Notes: generated by a model not told the origin, from the sequence alone. 64,000 nt of DNA from Musa acuminata AAA Group (GCF_036884655.1 NC_088342.1:29464001-29528000); one strand, 5' to 3'. Shown: positions 35,045-50,677, numbered from the stretch's first letter. Made by a program: numbers and translations.

Positions 35045-38000
35045 CTGGAGCAGGAAAAAAAACAAGACATAATAAAATAGGACAAGGACAATTAGATACC
35101 ATGCTCTATGTAATTAAAATGGAGAGCTTGCTGAAGAAGCAAACAGAAATAGTGAGTGATAACCATCACATGAAGAATTTTGTTTTTGTGAATAGAAGAA
35201 TGAGACGACAAAGAAGGCTCGAACATCATAAATAACTAAAAATCTTTGAAGAAATCATTAAAACTAAAACTTTCCTATCACAGAAGCCTGCATACAAAGA
35301 AGGCTCGAACATCATAAATAACTAAAAATCTTTGAAGAAATCGTTAAAACTAAAACTTTCCTATCACATAAGCCTGCATGTTGATCTACTATCAGAAACC
35401 TACATGTATCACAATCACAATTGGACACTCCCAAAAAAATAAAAGGTGAAGACATGAATGAGGGGGAAAGAAAAAAACAGCCCACCACCAACATTAATTT
35501 CTGAAGATAAGGGTGTGTTATTCCATAATTCTTTGATCTTAACTCTCTTTTGACATATTAATTGGTATTCATACCACCAACTATGAACATTCAATAGGTC
35601 ATCACTAAACAGGATAGCATAACAAACCATCAATGAAGAATACTCATGTATTAAAACCACAACAAAACCAAAATAGGTACAAGTACTCTTAAATTTAACT
35701 CTTGTTGTATCTCATAATCTTTTTAAAGACTACATAATCCATAAACTACAGAGTTTTGACAATTATCCCCAAAGGCTATCCAGAATTTCTAAGTTTATGG
35801 AACACCTTGCCAGGTGTCGTGAAACATAGCATTGCCAATTGTATTGGATAGGCATGGGGGGCATGACCCAGCATTGTGTTGACATGACTCTCCACTGAGT
35901 TTTTGTATGCTAATACCTTAAATTTCAATAAAAAAACATGATTTATTATGGTCTTGAAATCCAAGGTCCTAATCCAAGTGTGCTGACTGAGACCAACCCA
36001 ATCGATGTAGTCCAATATCGACTGATCCTAAGACCCATTGACTATTGCCAGAATAAGAAGTACAAGATATACTACCTCATACTTGTTATCACAATAGATT
36101 CAGTGAATGACACCACTAACATTTCATAGGCACTAGTGTTCTTTAACCTTATGGCTTATTTCATTAGTTTCTTAATTTTCTTCATCTTTCCTTTTACCTA
36201 TCACCTGGGTTTATGACTTCTGAAAAGAACCTGTCAACCTTTTCAAAGGTTAAACTACTGCATTAAATCTATCACTAATGCAGTGATCTTAGTTGACAGC
36301 ATGAATCGGCTAAAGGATTTGTATAAAGTTTCATCTATTGATACATATGATCCAAGAAAGAATGAATAGAATTCCACAAAGCTAGTATATTCTTGTTGAT
36401 TTCAAGCCATCTAAGGTCTAAAGAAACGAAGTCAACTTAATAAAGACAAGGTAAGAGGAAATACATGTTTTGCCCACTACCTAGATTTATAAATTCTGAA
36501 AGGAACCCAACAACCTTTTCAATGGTCAAACTACTGCATCAAACCTACACCTCCGTTTATCTACATATGTCTACAATAATATATTAATCCTCATATATTA
36601 ATTCAAGGAGATGCGTGTAAGACTAAGTCATCAACCACACTCTGGTTTTGCTAACATAGAACATGCTTCATAAACATTTGTATCCTGTGTGACACTGTGT
36701 AATTGTTAGTTTCCTTTTACATGTTTGAGAAAGGAAGGAGTGCATGGAAAGAACTGTTATTTCATATAAGTTCGATGACAAGTCCATGGTTCATAAAACA
36801 TCTCAGAGAATAACACAGATGAGTAACAATCATTCGGATAGGCTAGCAACTGTGCATACTAACAAAACGAGAATGACTTATTCTTGATGGCAACAGTTCT
36901 CTCCTTTTTTACATTTGTTTCAAATTCAAAATGGATGAACATTGCTAGTAATAAATATACTATCTAAGAAGGCTTCTTGGACACTCAATAACTCTTCCTA
37001 ATGAAACAGTTTATACAGTGTTAGTTCGATTAGTTAATCAAGTTGGGTAGAATTTCAGCACATGGTTCTCCTGTTAGATATTCCACTTATTTGAGAGGTT
37101 AACAACTTAATATTGCCTTTGTAAATCTCTTTAGACTTGGCCTTTTGTAATGTGTTATATTCTTTACTTCACTGTTTCAAGAGAGACACTTGGACAATGG
37201 GAATAACTTATACACAATCTCTCATCAATCCCTCCATAAATGATCAGTTTTTTCCCAGGTGCAAAATAATCACCTTATTTCCTTCATCTTCTTTTTCTTA
37301 TAAGGGGGTCTTCTCTTCTACAAAACAAAGTCATGTACAGAAATATAACTCCTATACCAACACTCTTCTTGACTTTTTTAGCTTTCTGTGTCTCCATCTA
37401 TTTTTGTTTGGTATAACATAACTTCATTTGAGAACCAGCTGAGAACTTGGGCATCTAAAACCCATTGGCAAGCATGACGCTGAAGGGTTCTAGATCGAGC
37501 TCAGGATCGTACCTTGGGAATGCATAGCGTGCCTTCTTAAACTCAAATATCCTTTCTGTCTCCAACTATTACTTAATATGTCTGTCTATTTGTATTTTGT
37601 TGTGCATCATCAACACTATTTTTATCAAATGTTCAACGTTTGCCTGTTTCAAGCAGAAAAAATCACGACACATTTTCAAGGTCAGTGAAGACATGTCCAC
37701 CAATACCTAATCCTTGCAAAATTTATATATTTAGCATGTCTGAGATGATCAAAGAAGTTGGTAACTCGCTTGCATGGGCACACAGATCAGACTGACATCT
37801 CAGCTTAAGGTTGCGAAAACAACAACATCCTCATTACCAACCTATAATTCTACCGCTGACTGATTTTGCATTGATTATCTAGGTCTGTGGACACTCTTTG
37901 ATTTTTCCTCTTTCCACAGTATAGATTTTCTACAGATCCTAAACAGTTAACTTGATTGGAATCACTCATAAATTCCCGTGATGCAACGCCAATTGCATCT

Positions 38001-38234
38001 ATCTCTAAAGACAAATCAGCTGGTAAAAGAAGATGCTGCACGCTAATATGCATTTAACCAAACAAGTTGAAGGCATGGCATTCCACAAAATACCCAATTA
38101 TTTCAGCGGTGAATTGAGATCGTCTTAAAGGAGGGAACATCATCAGGTGATTGTAAAGAGAAATAAGAAATCAGAAACCGAAATTAGAACAAAGTGAAAG
38201 ATAATCGAAAGATTGCGTTGTGGGACTGCCGCAC
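35045..38234 (-). other. Possible 5'UTR intron of the 79-aa gene
   Basis: The acceptor at 35045-35046 is strong. A possible donor CAG/GTGCGG (minus strand) lies at 38234, next to a GC-richer, TSS-like block (38235-38470). Between them is AT-rich DNA with no coding motif, an 86-bp tandem duplication at 35209-35380, and a weaker repeat (TTCTGAAAAGAACC-like, near 36220 and 36495). The intron is inferred and needs transcript data. Without it, the stretch would simply be intergenic. Confidence 0.35.
35209..35380. repeat. 86-bp tandem duplication
   Basis: CAAAGAAGGCTCGAACATC starts at 35209 and 35295. The two units differ at only a few bases, so the duplication is recent. Confidence 0.9.
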
Positions 38235-38470
38235 CTGCTCCTGCCAATCCAGACGCACGATCTCGCCACAGTTCGCAATCAATCCCCTGCCCTCCGAAGC
38301 TTTATCCCCAAATACAATCTGCTGCTCCGTCAGACTATGTTAAACTGAAGCCGTCTAGCCCCCGTCCGAAGATTCTCGATGCCCAAGGAATACTAACCCT
38401 AACATGGGATGTGAGGTTCATATCCTGTGTCATGGGATCAGTATGCTTCAGAGTTCACTTGTGCGAGACC
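38235..38470 (-). promoter_or_regulatory. Putative first (untranslated) exon and promoter of the 79-aa gene
   Basis: GC content rises here between AT-rich flanks. The minus strand carries a telo-box-like TGTTAGGGTT (38395-38404), common near start sites of plant housekeeping genes. The assignment rests on position and composition only. Confidence 0.35.
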
Positions 38471-38524
38471 TTGATGTGATGGATGGTCGGAATAAAAGCG
38501 CTATTTATGTTAGTTCCCCCAATC

Positions 38525-40096
38525 GGAATAATTACAGATTATTCCTATATTTAAATATGATTAACATCTCGATCTTTATATTTTAAAAAATAATATTGGA
38601 TCCTTATATTTGTAAAATATTTAACCTTAATTCTTATATCGCTAACTTCATTAAAAAAATTACACGTATTGTCACTTATAAAAAATATTTATTTAAATTA
38701 TTAAATTTATTTTTGAAATATTTCTCTTCCTCTCCTCTTTCTTGCCTATTTGCCCATCGTTCGTCCACTATACCTGCTCGACTATCATCACACCTACAAT
38801 ACTTGTCGCCATTGCACCTACATCACTCGTCGTCGTCACACTTACATCGCTTGACCCCCTGCACCGCTTGACCACTATCGCTCCTGCATTGCTCATTGTC
38901 GCCACACCGAACTCAACTCACCGTCACACTCAATAGACTGCCACACCTGCTCATCTACCGCACAATTGTGCGCATTCGCTGAAGCATTGGAGCATATGAA
39001 CCGTTGCAAACAAAGACGGGAGAGGACATTGCTACATATTTTCTACTAGCACATGCCACCATGAATCCTCAACTATTGATTTGGAAAAGCAAAGAAGCAA
39101 TAGTCTGGTTGATGATGCATTTGTCTAACAATATAAGAATAGATTTAATGTAATATTCCAAGTGGAATTAAGCATATTTATTAGCTCGAATGAGATATTC
39201 GATTCATATGTATATTAAATCAGAGGAGATAAAAAAGGGGAATGAATCATATGGAGGGGTTGATGGTGGTGTTGACAGTGAGGAGGGAGATCTTGTTGAC
39301 CTTGGAGTGGAAGATGATGAGTGTCACGAGAGGAGAGGGAGAGGTGGCTGTTGTAAGGGAACAACTGTAGGCTCTGGTTGAGGAGGAACGAGTCGCAACA
39401 GTAGAAGGCGATCCCAAAGGTGAGGTCGTCCCACTATTGGACCTTAGCATCGACGCACCGCTGGAACACTGAGTTCTTATTGGGTCGATTCTAAAGAGGA
39501 GACACATAGGCAGCAAGCTTCTTTGACAATGATGAGATCGTTGTCGGCCATGGCGAGGATGACGGGGTGGCGGGTGAGCAGGTGCAGTAGGTGAGCAGGG
39601 TGCGATAGGCGAGTTGGGTCTAGTGCAATAGCAACAAGCGATGTAGGTGCGACGATCAAGCGGTGCAGGAGCGATAGTGGTTGAGCGAGTCCAGGGTGAT
39701 GGGGTTGAGCAAGTCAAGAGAGGCGATAGTCGAGCGGTGCAGGTGCAATAACGGTGAGCATTACAGGTGCAACGATGGTCGAGCAGTGCAAGAGCGATGC
39801 AGGTCAAGTGGGTGCGATGGGGAGTGGTGGAGAGGAAGAGAAATCAGTTAAGGTGAGAAGTGGATATAAATTTAATAATTTAAAAATAATAAACTCATAT
39901 TTTTATTTTTTTATTTACCCTCTTTGTGCCTGCAACAACACATGCGATTTTTTCTATCAACAAAGTTAACAATGTACGAAAAATTAGGATGAAATGTTTT
40001 ACCTTCGTAAGGTTAGAGACCCCAATACTACTTTTTAAGATATATAGATCGGAATACTAACTAAAGTTAATTATAGGAGTAATGTGTAATTACCCC
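38525..40096. mobile_element. Long-TIR (foldback/MULE-like) non-autonomous DNA transposon, 1.57 kb
   Basis: The left end GGAATAATTACAGATTATTC and the reverse complement of the right end (GGGGTAATTACACATTACTC) match. Similarity continues for about 200 bp (CGATCT.TATAT.TTAAAAA, AAATTATTAAATTTAT) and, more loosely, into GC-rich arms rich in CACCTGCACCGCTCGA-like words. Flanks are CCCCAATC (38517-38524) and TCCCAATC (40097-40104), an 8-bp duplication with one change. No transposase motif was found; the 186-codon frame at 39247-39807 (-) is repeat-derived. The duplication length hints at hAT and the long TIRs at a MULE/foldback type, so the superfamily is left open. Confidence 0.75.
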
Positions 40097-40104
40097 TCCC
40101 AATC

Positions 40105-40471
40105 TTTCTATATGGAACTCTTCAATATCTCATCATTTATAACCATATCATATGAAATAACCTTTTTACCCTCGTAGACGACTTAATTGGATTCATGATT
40201 TATGAAAAAAAAATCATATTGAATGAAATTTTTTATTAAAAAAAATATTCTGCATTTAACTAGTTTCAATTGATTAAGAAATAGTTATAAAAAAACAAAA
40301 AATATCATTTGTGACCTAACACTTTATCAGTATACATCAGATTTAACGCTAAGATTGAAACAGAATGTTTGGAACATCCAATAAGACCATATAACTATTT
40401 TGTTTTATGCAACAATTTCAGCTTATGAGAGGTCAAACATAGATGTTTTGTAAACATATTAGCTACTTGAA

Positions 40472-40511
<40 letters not shown>

Positions 40512-40889
40512 TTTTCATTTAAATAAGAGAATTTGTGTTCAGAGTAGCCCTCGTACCATACCTGACTGAGAACTTTGGATGATGCACAAGACGAAATCAC
40601 TTGAAACAATCTTCCATTTGCTATGCATATCGAGTGAGATAGCAACCAGCATTTGTTCATACACTCATCAGAAAGCTACTGCCATTGGATGCCAAATCTA
40701 ATCAAGATCATCAATATGAATATATTTACCTTTTATTCCTTACAGTCCAGTCTGCAATACTTTCTGAAGTACCATTTGCGTACAATCCAATCTATGTGAA
40801 CTTTGCAGATTGCATCTGCTGCACACAACAGTGGCAGTGGCAAAACTAGTGATTAGCTAACATGACGTCTGGTACTCGGGAGATAAATT
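40105..40889. other. 3' flank of the SnoaL/NTF2-like gene with a (TA)n run
   Basis: AT-rich DNA. A (TA)n microsatellite occupies about 40474-40510. The last few hundred bases probably include the 3'UTR of the minus-strand gene. No other gene was seen. Confidence 0.5.
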
Positions 40890-43800
40890 TCAATGGCTTG
40901 GATCTTTGCCAAAACCCATGAGGACATGTGTAATTAGCATTGAGCCCCTGCGTGTATATTCTGCAAGCCGTCCTACCAAAGGGAGATTGGTTGTGTCCCT
41001 GTTCTTTAGAGGCTTCCTATCCCACCTGCACTTGTATTCATGATGAATTAGTTTCTATCACCAAAATCTATCAAAACTGATGCTGGAATTAAAGCATGCC
41101 AAAAGACAGTGAGAGCTTGGACTAACCAGTCTTCATGATGGACAACTTGCCCCCCTTCAACTTTCAGCTTAATAAGTGATACTAGATCGATATCTTTTCC
41201 GAAAATTTTGTAATGTTGCTTGTTATCAATCAAAATCTGAAACATACACAAAATAGGTTGTCATTACAGAGAGAAAGGTTTCTGTTGACTTCCGTATGAA
41301 CATGGAGGTGATTCGATGTGTGCCAGTGCTGGTGTAGAATCATCATGGGACCTAGATGGTGCATATATGGCATCTTGAACAGCAAGCAAATCGCAGGTTC
41401 ATGTGCATTATGTGTGTATGCAAGTAATTTTCAAAGAAGAAAGTCCCATATGTGCATATATTAGGTGTGTATAAAGGGCTCTTTTTGTTCTTGTTAAATT
41501 ATATAACTTTTGAACTTTTTGAGGAAAAAAGAAAGTTACAAAAAAGCATATTGGAAGAGCAATGCAGAGATTCATAGCAAAATACAACCACATACCTCAG
41601 CTTTTCCTGGTCCAGTTGCATTTTCTTGTATTGTATATTCAACAATCCTAGATTCACTGAAAACCTGAAAGGCATAGACTGCCTCAATTGATGATAGAAA
41701 ATATCGTTGATACAGAGGTAAACTTACATCTTCAACATTGATTAATCAGGTATAACCGTAACCCAGACATACTTAAAAATACAAGAGATAGCTGCAACAC
41801 ACAGATAAGTGTGTCATGGTGGTATAAATTTATAGGATCAACTGCACTGCCTATACTAATAAAATAGATCTAAGATAGAATTAGATGGATAATTATCTTT
41901 GAAGAATAATAAATAGACGATAAATGACAATCTTAATGCAAAGTAAAGCTTACTCTGCATGGCTATACATGGCATCAATATGGTTCACCTGAAGGGCAAG
42001 TGCATAGACTGAATGATCAAATTTGCAATACTACATGATCTAATTACATAATGTATCTACTAGCACTGAGGTTTAGCGGCAGTCAAGTTTATTATGATGT
42101 ACTTCAATTTTCTATCAAGTAAGACGTATAAAATTATAAATCCGACTGCATGAGTCCTTGTATCTGTTTCCAAGTACTCAATGGTCAGTAAATTCAACCA
42201 AATTTTGATTTGGAGGATATAAAATACACATAATAGTTAGCCAAAAAGTCAGGAAACTCTGACAGTAGTTACTTATCCAGGCTAGATGGTTCAGAAAATT
42301 AAATTTGTAAATTCATAATGCTAACGTATGTCATAATCCTAATCAGAAAATTAAAAAGTTTTCTCATATTTTTATGTGAACGCCTATAAAGGTTTGCATC
42401 ACACATTAACTTTAGAGACCCAGTGACCGTTTCGTATCTTTATCTATCAATTCAGTGGATCGCAAATGTGTTGTTATTAGTGAATATATATAAACAGCCC
42501 TGTCATGAGTCTCGTAGGTGAAACATAACTGATCACCTGCTGACTACTGTATTAAACCTACTTCCAAAACGCACCCGCACTTTACAGTCTGTAGATATCA
42601 TATTTTTCCACCTGGGGAATGTCTTTGTCGTATGTTGGAAGAAAAAAAGACGTTTCCCTTACCAAGAACTCAGTCAGGACAAAATTAATTCTTGGTCTAT
42701 TGAGTATTTCGAAATAACGGTGACAAGACAGGAGAGGTCGACATTGGAAAGTAAGGTAGTAAACTGTAAAACAATCAAGATTCCTAAATGCGAATTGTCA
42801 AGCTTGATTAGAAAATTCTATACTGTGTTATTATGAACACTAAACTAAGCAATCAACATTCACTTGGCATATTACAAAGCAAACCATGAAACATGAAACA
42901 CTATTCCCAAGTCAAAGTAGCGTGGAACAAATCATGATGATCTATAAACTAGAATATATAAATTCTAGTAACCATTATCCTGATTATTATCACAAGTGAC
43001 ATTGTCATGATTAGATCCGGTAGGTTAACAAACTTTATTAAGCCTGAACCACTAGCCCGGAATGCTGAAGCTCAAGTCGACTTGTGAGAGTAAATCAGTG
43101 TGTTAACTTTATTGAAGCCAAAGTTAATAATAGTAAACCCTTATAAGTTAATATAAGACTTTGGAACTTATAACGTGGGACTAAATCGAACGGTTACATC
43201 GAACCTGAGGCTCTAGCACAAGGCCTGTCAGAAGTTTTCTCAGAGAGCTTTCGCACAACCAATTCATTGTGCGGCCCATATAGAACACTATTATCTTGCC
43301 TACTATAGATGAAAACTTTGGCCCTTCTCCAACTGAGATAAGCTTGTTAGCAACTTATCATGTGTTACTTTTAGTTGTACTGCACCTTCCTAAAATCTGT
43401 GTATTTTACTAGAGCTATTGTCATAATATTAATGTCTGATAAGATTTTTACTATGTATTGCATTCTTCTTAAAGACCAACAGGCACCAATAAAAAATCAA
43501 AGCAATCTCGACAAAAGCATGACGAAGAACACTAAAGCCAACAAAGCAAATCAAAACCTTGGGGAGTGAATAAAACGCGGATTTGATCTGCTTCACTCTG
43601 CAAAAAAATAAGGAGAGCCGAACTTAATCAATGCAACAACTAGGCAATAAACCTGACAAGCCAACTGTGGTTAGCTACTCACCCGTGAGCGCACATGAGA
43701 GGATCCTCAAAGGTTGCATTGGGAGCGTAGATTTCAAAGTCTCGTGCCGTGGCACGCGATCCATATCTGAATATGTACATGACAAGAAAAACAAATTCAA

Positions 43801-43959
43801 CAAAGAAAGAGAGATAATATCCCAAAAGGTAAAGAAAAGGCATAATTAATTGACTGACAATTTGAGGAGGTGGGGGACGATGAATTCGGAGATGCCTCCT
43901 CCGGAGTTGCTGAAAGATTTGTCGTCTTGGAATACCTTTGCCCGCTGCTCGTAATCCAT
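40890..43959 (-). CDS. SnoaL/NTF2-like domain protein, 179 aa, six exons
   Basis: Exons (5' to 3', minus strand): 43859-43959, 43683-43766, 43558-43597, 41596-41664, 41127-41236 and 40890-41025. All junctions are GT-AG and keep frame; the total is 540 bp including the TGA at 40890-40892. The protein starts MDYEQRAKVFQDDKSFSNSG and continues with YAPNATFEDPLMCAHG, VKQIKSAFYSLPK, ILIDNKQHYKIFG, HHEDW joined to WDRKPLKNRD, and ends LITHVLMGFGKDPSH. The cone-shaped NTF2/SnoaL fold is inferred from the pattern APNATFEDP...HHEDWWD seen in an uncharacterised plant family that I recall; its ligand or reaction is unknown. No signal peptide or membrane helix is visible. The 40-bp third exon and the 1.9 kb third intron make this gene easy to mispredict; for example, an in-frame extension of exon 1 gives a false 130-aa frame. 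Confidence 0.9.
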
Positions 43960-45739
<1,780 letters not shown>

Positions 45740-45740
<1 letters not shown>

Positions 45741-48700
45741 GAAGAAGATATGGATCATAATACATTTGATGCCCATGATATTGTTAGTGAGCGGATCGAA
45801 TTTAATCTATATAGGTATGAAAACCTATTAGAGGATAAGGTCATGAAAGAATATGATTTCAACCTTAATACTTTTAACTCCCTTTCCAAATGAAGAGGAA
45901 CTTATTATGATATATATTGGATAGGTAATAATTTATGATTGTTCATATTATAATGTTTAATATAGTAATTTATTTATGATATTTGACACATAAGTCCTTC
46001 ATATTTTTTAGGTATTTACAGATATTTTAGAGTTTAAAAGAGCTTTGTAAGAATGTGTTATAAGAAAGAATTTTAAAATAAAAATTCATGTAGAATTTAT
46101 AAGCTTAAAGTACAATATAAGGTTGAGCACTATGGATAGATGATAGTTGCTCATTGAGGTGATGCATGTCTAAAGACAAAGTTCATCAACAAGCACTAAT
46201 GTAATATGCCTAGAAAAAATCAAGATTATTTATCTTGCACTAGCAAGTTTATAGCTGAAGAAATCAAAGAACAAGTTCTTACAAATGAAAAATATACTTC
46301 GAAGATGATCATTGCATATATTCAAAAAATATTTGAAGCAGTGGCTTCATATTGTAACATCCCTCATTTTAAAAAAAAAAAAATTAATTAGTAAATGCTT
46401 GTTTGTAAATATGAGAATTATTTAATAATTTTTTTTATTAAATAATATTATATTAAAGTTTATGGCTAAGGATCTAAGAGTAAATATTAAAATTTTGATA
46501 TGATTTATAGAATATTCAGAATTGAGTAAATAAAAATAAAATAAAATAAAATGGAGGACATGTGTCATTAATAAAGATGAGCCACTTGCATTTATTCTAA
46601 ACTTGACACCTAAACCCCGATGCATGTTTACCACCTCACTATTTTAGCATGAGTCAAACCTAAGTAATTTAAGGCACCATTAAAAAGAAACTTTGCAGCC
46701 AACGTTAGTTTGAGGAGAAGAAGAAGAAGAGAAGAAGAAGAAGAAGAAGAGGAAACTTTGTTTGAGGTTTTGCATAAACTCCCTATATTTGGGAATCAAA
46801 CTCATCTAAGGCAAGTGTTCTAACCTCTTACTACAGAATTCCTAATCTCTGTTTTCCTTTTAATTCTTCATAATTCAAAAGATTTCAACTTAGTACCAAA
46901 CCTTTCTTTCCTTTTGATACAATGCCATGAATCTGAAATTTTTCGATAATCTGACTTCTATACATTGTTTTGGATCTAACTTTTAGCACTAAACTCTGAT
47001 TTAGGCAAAGCATAATCCATTTGAAAGTAAACTCAAATATCTTTATTTTGACACTGAGATTGAATGATTTGGAGTTTAAATGCCTACTAAGACTTCTATT
47101 TCAATTAACCCTATAGATTCTGCAAAATAGGGACTGAAATTTCTAACATTCTGTTACTAAATTGCTCATAACTCTCTAGAGAAAATTCTAGAGAAAATTC
47201 TGAAATATACAAAGCTTATTTTTTTGAAAACTAGATTTATTTATCTTTCTTTTGACACATAATTTGGAAATTTTAAAGTATGTTTGCCTTCTGAAATATC
47301 TGTTTAAATTGATTCTATCAATTCTGCAAAATAGAGATGATCAATTCTGACCTTCTGTTACTAAATTGCTCATAACGCTCTATGAAAATTCTGAATTATG
47401 CAAAGCTTAGTTCTTTGGAAATTAGATTCACATATCTTTCTTTTGACACCTAGTTGAAAATTTTGAAGTATGTTTGCCTTCTGAAACATCTATTTAAATT
47501 GATTCTATCAAGTCTGCAAAATAGGGATGATCAATTCTGACCTTCCTTTACTCTATTTGTTGTAACTTCTTGTTAAGAACTCAAAAAATTATAAATCTGA
47601 GTTCATCTAAAAATAGATTGATACAGATTTCCAATGACACTTATTTTTAGTGATTTAGAGCATGCTTGGTCACTCAAACAATTCAGAAAATGTACCATTC
47701 AAATTCTATCATAATTGAAAACTTTGTTAGGTTTTGCCTATTAAATTTTCATCCTATTGGAAATATGATTTCTGCTAAATTCTTCTTCAATTGAGCTTTA
47801 TATTAGTCCTTTGAAGTTCTTGTATTATTCATCCTGAAATTATTATATATTTGAAATTTATTATGTAATGCTTTGTTTGCATTTCCTTGTTTGATAAAGG
47901 CACATGCATATCTTCGTTGTTCCGCATGTGCTTCTGATATGTGTCAATATTATTGTTCATACTATCCTTTTGTACTCTAGTGTCTTGTGGAATATTATGA
48001 ACCTTTGCCAGAAATGGTAAAGGGAGTTATGCTTAGAGCCCGCGATTGCTCTACCGGCCCCATTGACTTCACTCAGATGTGAGTGGATGGAGCTCCCAGT
48101 CGTGGGAGACTTATGCTTGGTGGTCATCCAGAAATGGATGAATCACATTATGTATGTGGTCCCACAGTGCCCTCTATGTTTATTGATATGATATCCAAAG
48201 CTTTGTTTATGAGTTCATATTATGCTTTGGATAAAAATGGAATGTATGCTACATCAAAAATGACATACAAGCTTGTGTTTATTATTCGGTTCACTTGTTA
48301 TACTTTGAAGTGTTTCGTTTATCATTATTATGCCCCCAAACACTCTTACGCCTTTGATATGCGCCTAAATGCTTCATGTGCCATTTGATACATGCCTAAA
48401 TGCTTCTTTTGCCAATGAAATGCTCCAATTTCCTTTCTTCTATTGTTATGTCTAATGCCTGTTTTTGAATGAGGTAAACCTTTGTGATTTTATATCAAAT
48501 AAGATGATTTCAAATGAACACTTGTATTTCTACTTTTGTATCTTGATACTAAGCCTGCTTGAACTTCTCCTATCGCCATGGATATGTTAGACGCTTGCTG
48601 AGCTCTTTATGCTCACCCCGTTACTATATAAATTTTTCAGGTAGCTTGTCACGCACTGAAAAGCTAGAATTGTGTTAAAGCAGTGAAAGGCTAAAAGATT

Positions 48701-50280
48701 TTTAAGCTAATCTTTGTTGGATGATAGGTTTTTGTTGTATAGTATACTTTACTTCTAATGTAATGTTAAGGATCTGTTGATACTTATGTGTTGTAAAAGT
48801 TTAAAGGACCGCTCATGTGTATGGAATGATAAGTTTAAGTTGTATAAGGATAAGAACTCATGGTAAATAATTATCTTTTTGTGATTGTATATATTTCTAC
48901 GATTATGGATTTGTGTTGTGGTTGATGTTTAGTTGAGTTGCCTTTAGATTTTGTGAATCTCTGAGTGAAGTGGATTATGATTTATGTAACGTACAGGTTT
49001 ATGAATTGTGAATATCGATTTTTGAATGATTCTTAGTATCCTCAAATTGTTAGATTGGATCCTGGATTGAATTGATGAAGAATTATCATATTATTGATTT
49101 TAGACAGGATCACACCTCCTGAATGTGATAATTCGGGGGGCGTGACATATATAGATAGAAAAGCATATCTTACCTGTGAAATAACATTAAATGAAGTTCA
49201 TCGAGACTTTGATAGATATTATAGTGAGTTAATATCTTTTCTACATGAGTTGAAAATTTATTATGACTATGAAATGTTTAGTTTTTTTTAACGACTACAT
49301 ATGATGGACATTTTCGATGGGTTTTTTGGGTATTCGGTGCATGTTTGCATAGTTTTATTCAATACATTCATCTAGTTATTGGCATAGATATAGTATATTT
49401 ATTTATAAAGTATTCTAGTGTTTTGATGATGGTGACTACTATTGATGAATCTAATAACTTATAATTTGTCGCATTTGGAGTAGTAGAGATTAAGGGGAGA
49501 GAGTTGTGAGAATGATTTCTTTCTTGAGTTGAGAAATTTCATTGGTATGCATTGTAATTCTTTAAGTATTACCAATGATAGAAATTTAGGAATTCTTATA
49601 ATAGTGAAAGAAATAATCTCGAAGTCACATTATGATTGCTGCATGATCCATCTTTCAAAGAATTTAGTAAGTGACATACATGTAGTAAAGTGGCTAGAGT
49701 CTTTTAGACTATCATGAGAGCATCTACTAGTTTAAGTTTAATGAATATATACAAAAACTAATAGAAAAAAATCTTGAAAGTTATCGTTGCGTTTCAAAAT
49801 TAGATAGAGAGAAGTGAGCTACTATATTTTTTCCAAAATGACAAAATGACAGTATGTAATGCTAAAAACAAATGGTTCTATAAGTATGAATTCACTAATG
49901 AAAGATGTTTATGGACTTCTAATAACATATATAATCGAGATGACATGAAGAAAAATTATCGAGTGGTTTTATTTGCATCATCTGTTTGCTAATGCTATAA
50001 TTAGTACATTGATACCCCTTGATAGAGGAAAAAATATCAAAATTGAAAGATAAGGTGAGATTTTATGTTATTCACTCTCATTTGAGTAAAATATTTCAAG
50101 TCCAAACATCCATTGAGATAGTTATAGTAGATCTGAAAAAGAGAATTTGGTGGTTTAATATATTTGATATTTTATGCTCTCATGCAATAGCTGTTATTAG
50201 ATTTCTAAATTTCAATCTATATGAGTATTGTGAGAATTACTTTTTAGCAAAATATTTGCAGAAGACCGAGACATAAGTAA
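45740..50280 (+). pseudogene. MuDR-type (MULE) transposase relic, split by a 2.8 kb LTR
   Basis: Left part (45740-46352): EFKRAL then ECVIRKNFKIKIHVEF (MuDR N-terminal region) and MPRKNQDYLSCTSKFIAEEI followed by YTSKMIIAYIQKIFEAVASY. The LTR 46353-49147 is inserted next. Right part (49148-50280): DRKAYLTCEITLNEV, a worn DDE-like region with LGILIIVKEIISKSHYDCCMIHL, and the SWIM zinc-finger end IWWFNIFDILCSHAIAVIRF followed by EYCENYF. MULE transposases move Mutator-like DNA transposons by cut and paste. Many stops and frameshifts show that this copy is long dead. The order of words, not any one motif, supports the call. Confidence 0.75.
46353..49147 (+). mobile_element. Long solo LTR, 2795 bp, inside the MULE relic
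   Basis: Ends are TGTAACATCCCTC and GGGGGGCGTGACA, the gypsy-like TG...CA style. The flanks CATAT (46348-46352) and TATAT (49148-49152) match at four of five bases. A GAA-rich run is at 46715-46752. The same sequence occurs inverted at 51351-54122. No gag or pol lies between the ends; given its similarity to that copy it is best read as a solo LTR. Confidence 0.8.
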
Positions 50281-50677
50281 TAATAAGATATTATTACCAA
50301 TAAGAAACAAATATTTTTGGATTAAAAAAGCTAATAATAAGATTGAGACATGATGGTAAGATCCCTAGAAGGTGTTCAAGGTATTAACAATTAGGTCATA
50401 ATTAATGGTGATGCAAATTTCCATCAGTTATATAAGTCGACATTATCAAATATAAAACAATATGATATCTTTAGTTTTTTTACGTAGTCTAATTTTGATT
50501 AATTTTTTATTATCTATATTGGCTATAGGAGGTAGTGTTTTTGTGTATAATATACATATACAACATAAGATTTCGACAAATGTGCCATAACACTATGAAA
50601 CATTATAATCTTTTGATAATTTTAAATTTGAATATCATAATTGATGTTACAATCCTTGGTATATTTTTATTTTAGTT
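50281..50677. other. AT-rich DNA left of the SIRE-type LTR
   Basis: No gene motif. Probably the downstream part of the decayed MULE. Confidence 0.35.

Noticed and set aside
39247..39807. 186-codon minus-strand frame
   Set aside because: Built from repeats inside the arms and interior of the foldback-like transposon; Thr/Cys/Ser-rich without motifs.
41950..41985. Possible exon (VNHIDAMYSHAE)
   Set aside because: It has an acceptor but would break frame; the 40-bp exon at 43558-43597 fits the family and both neighbours.
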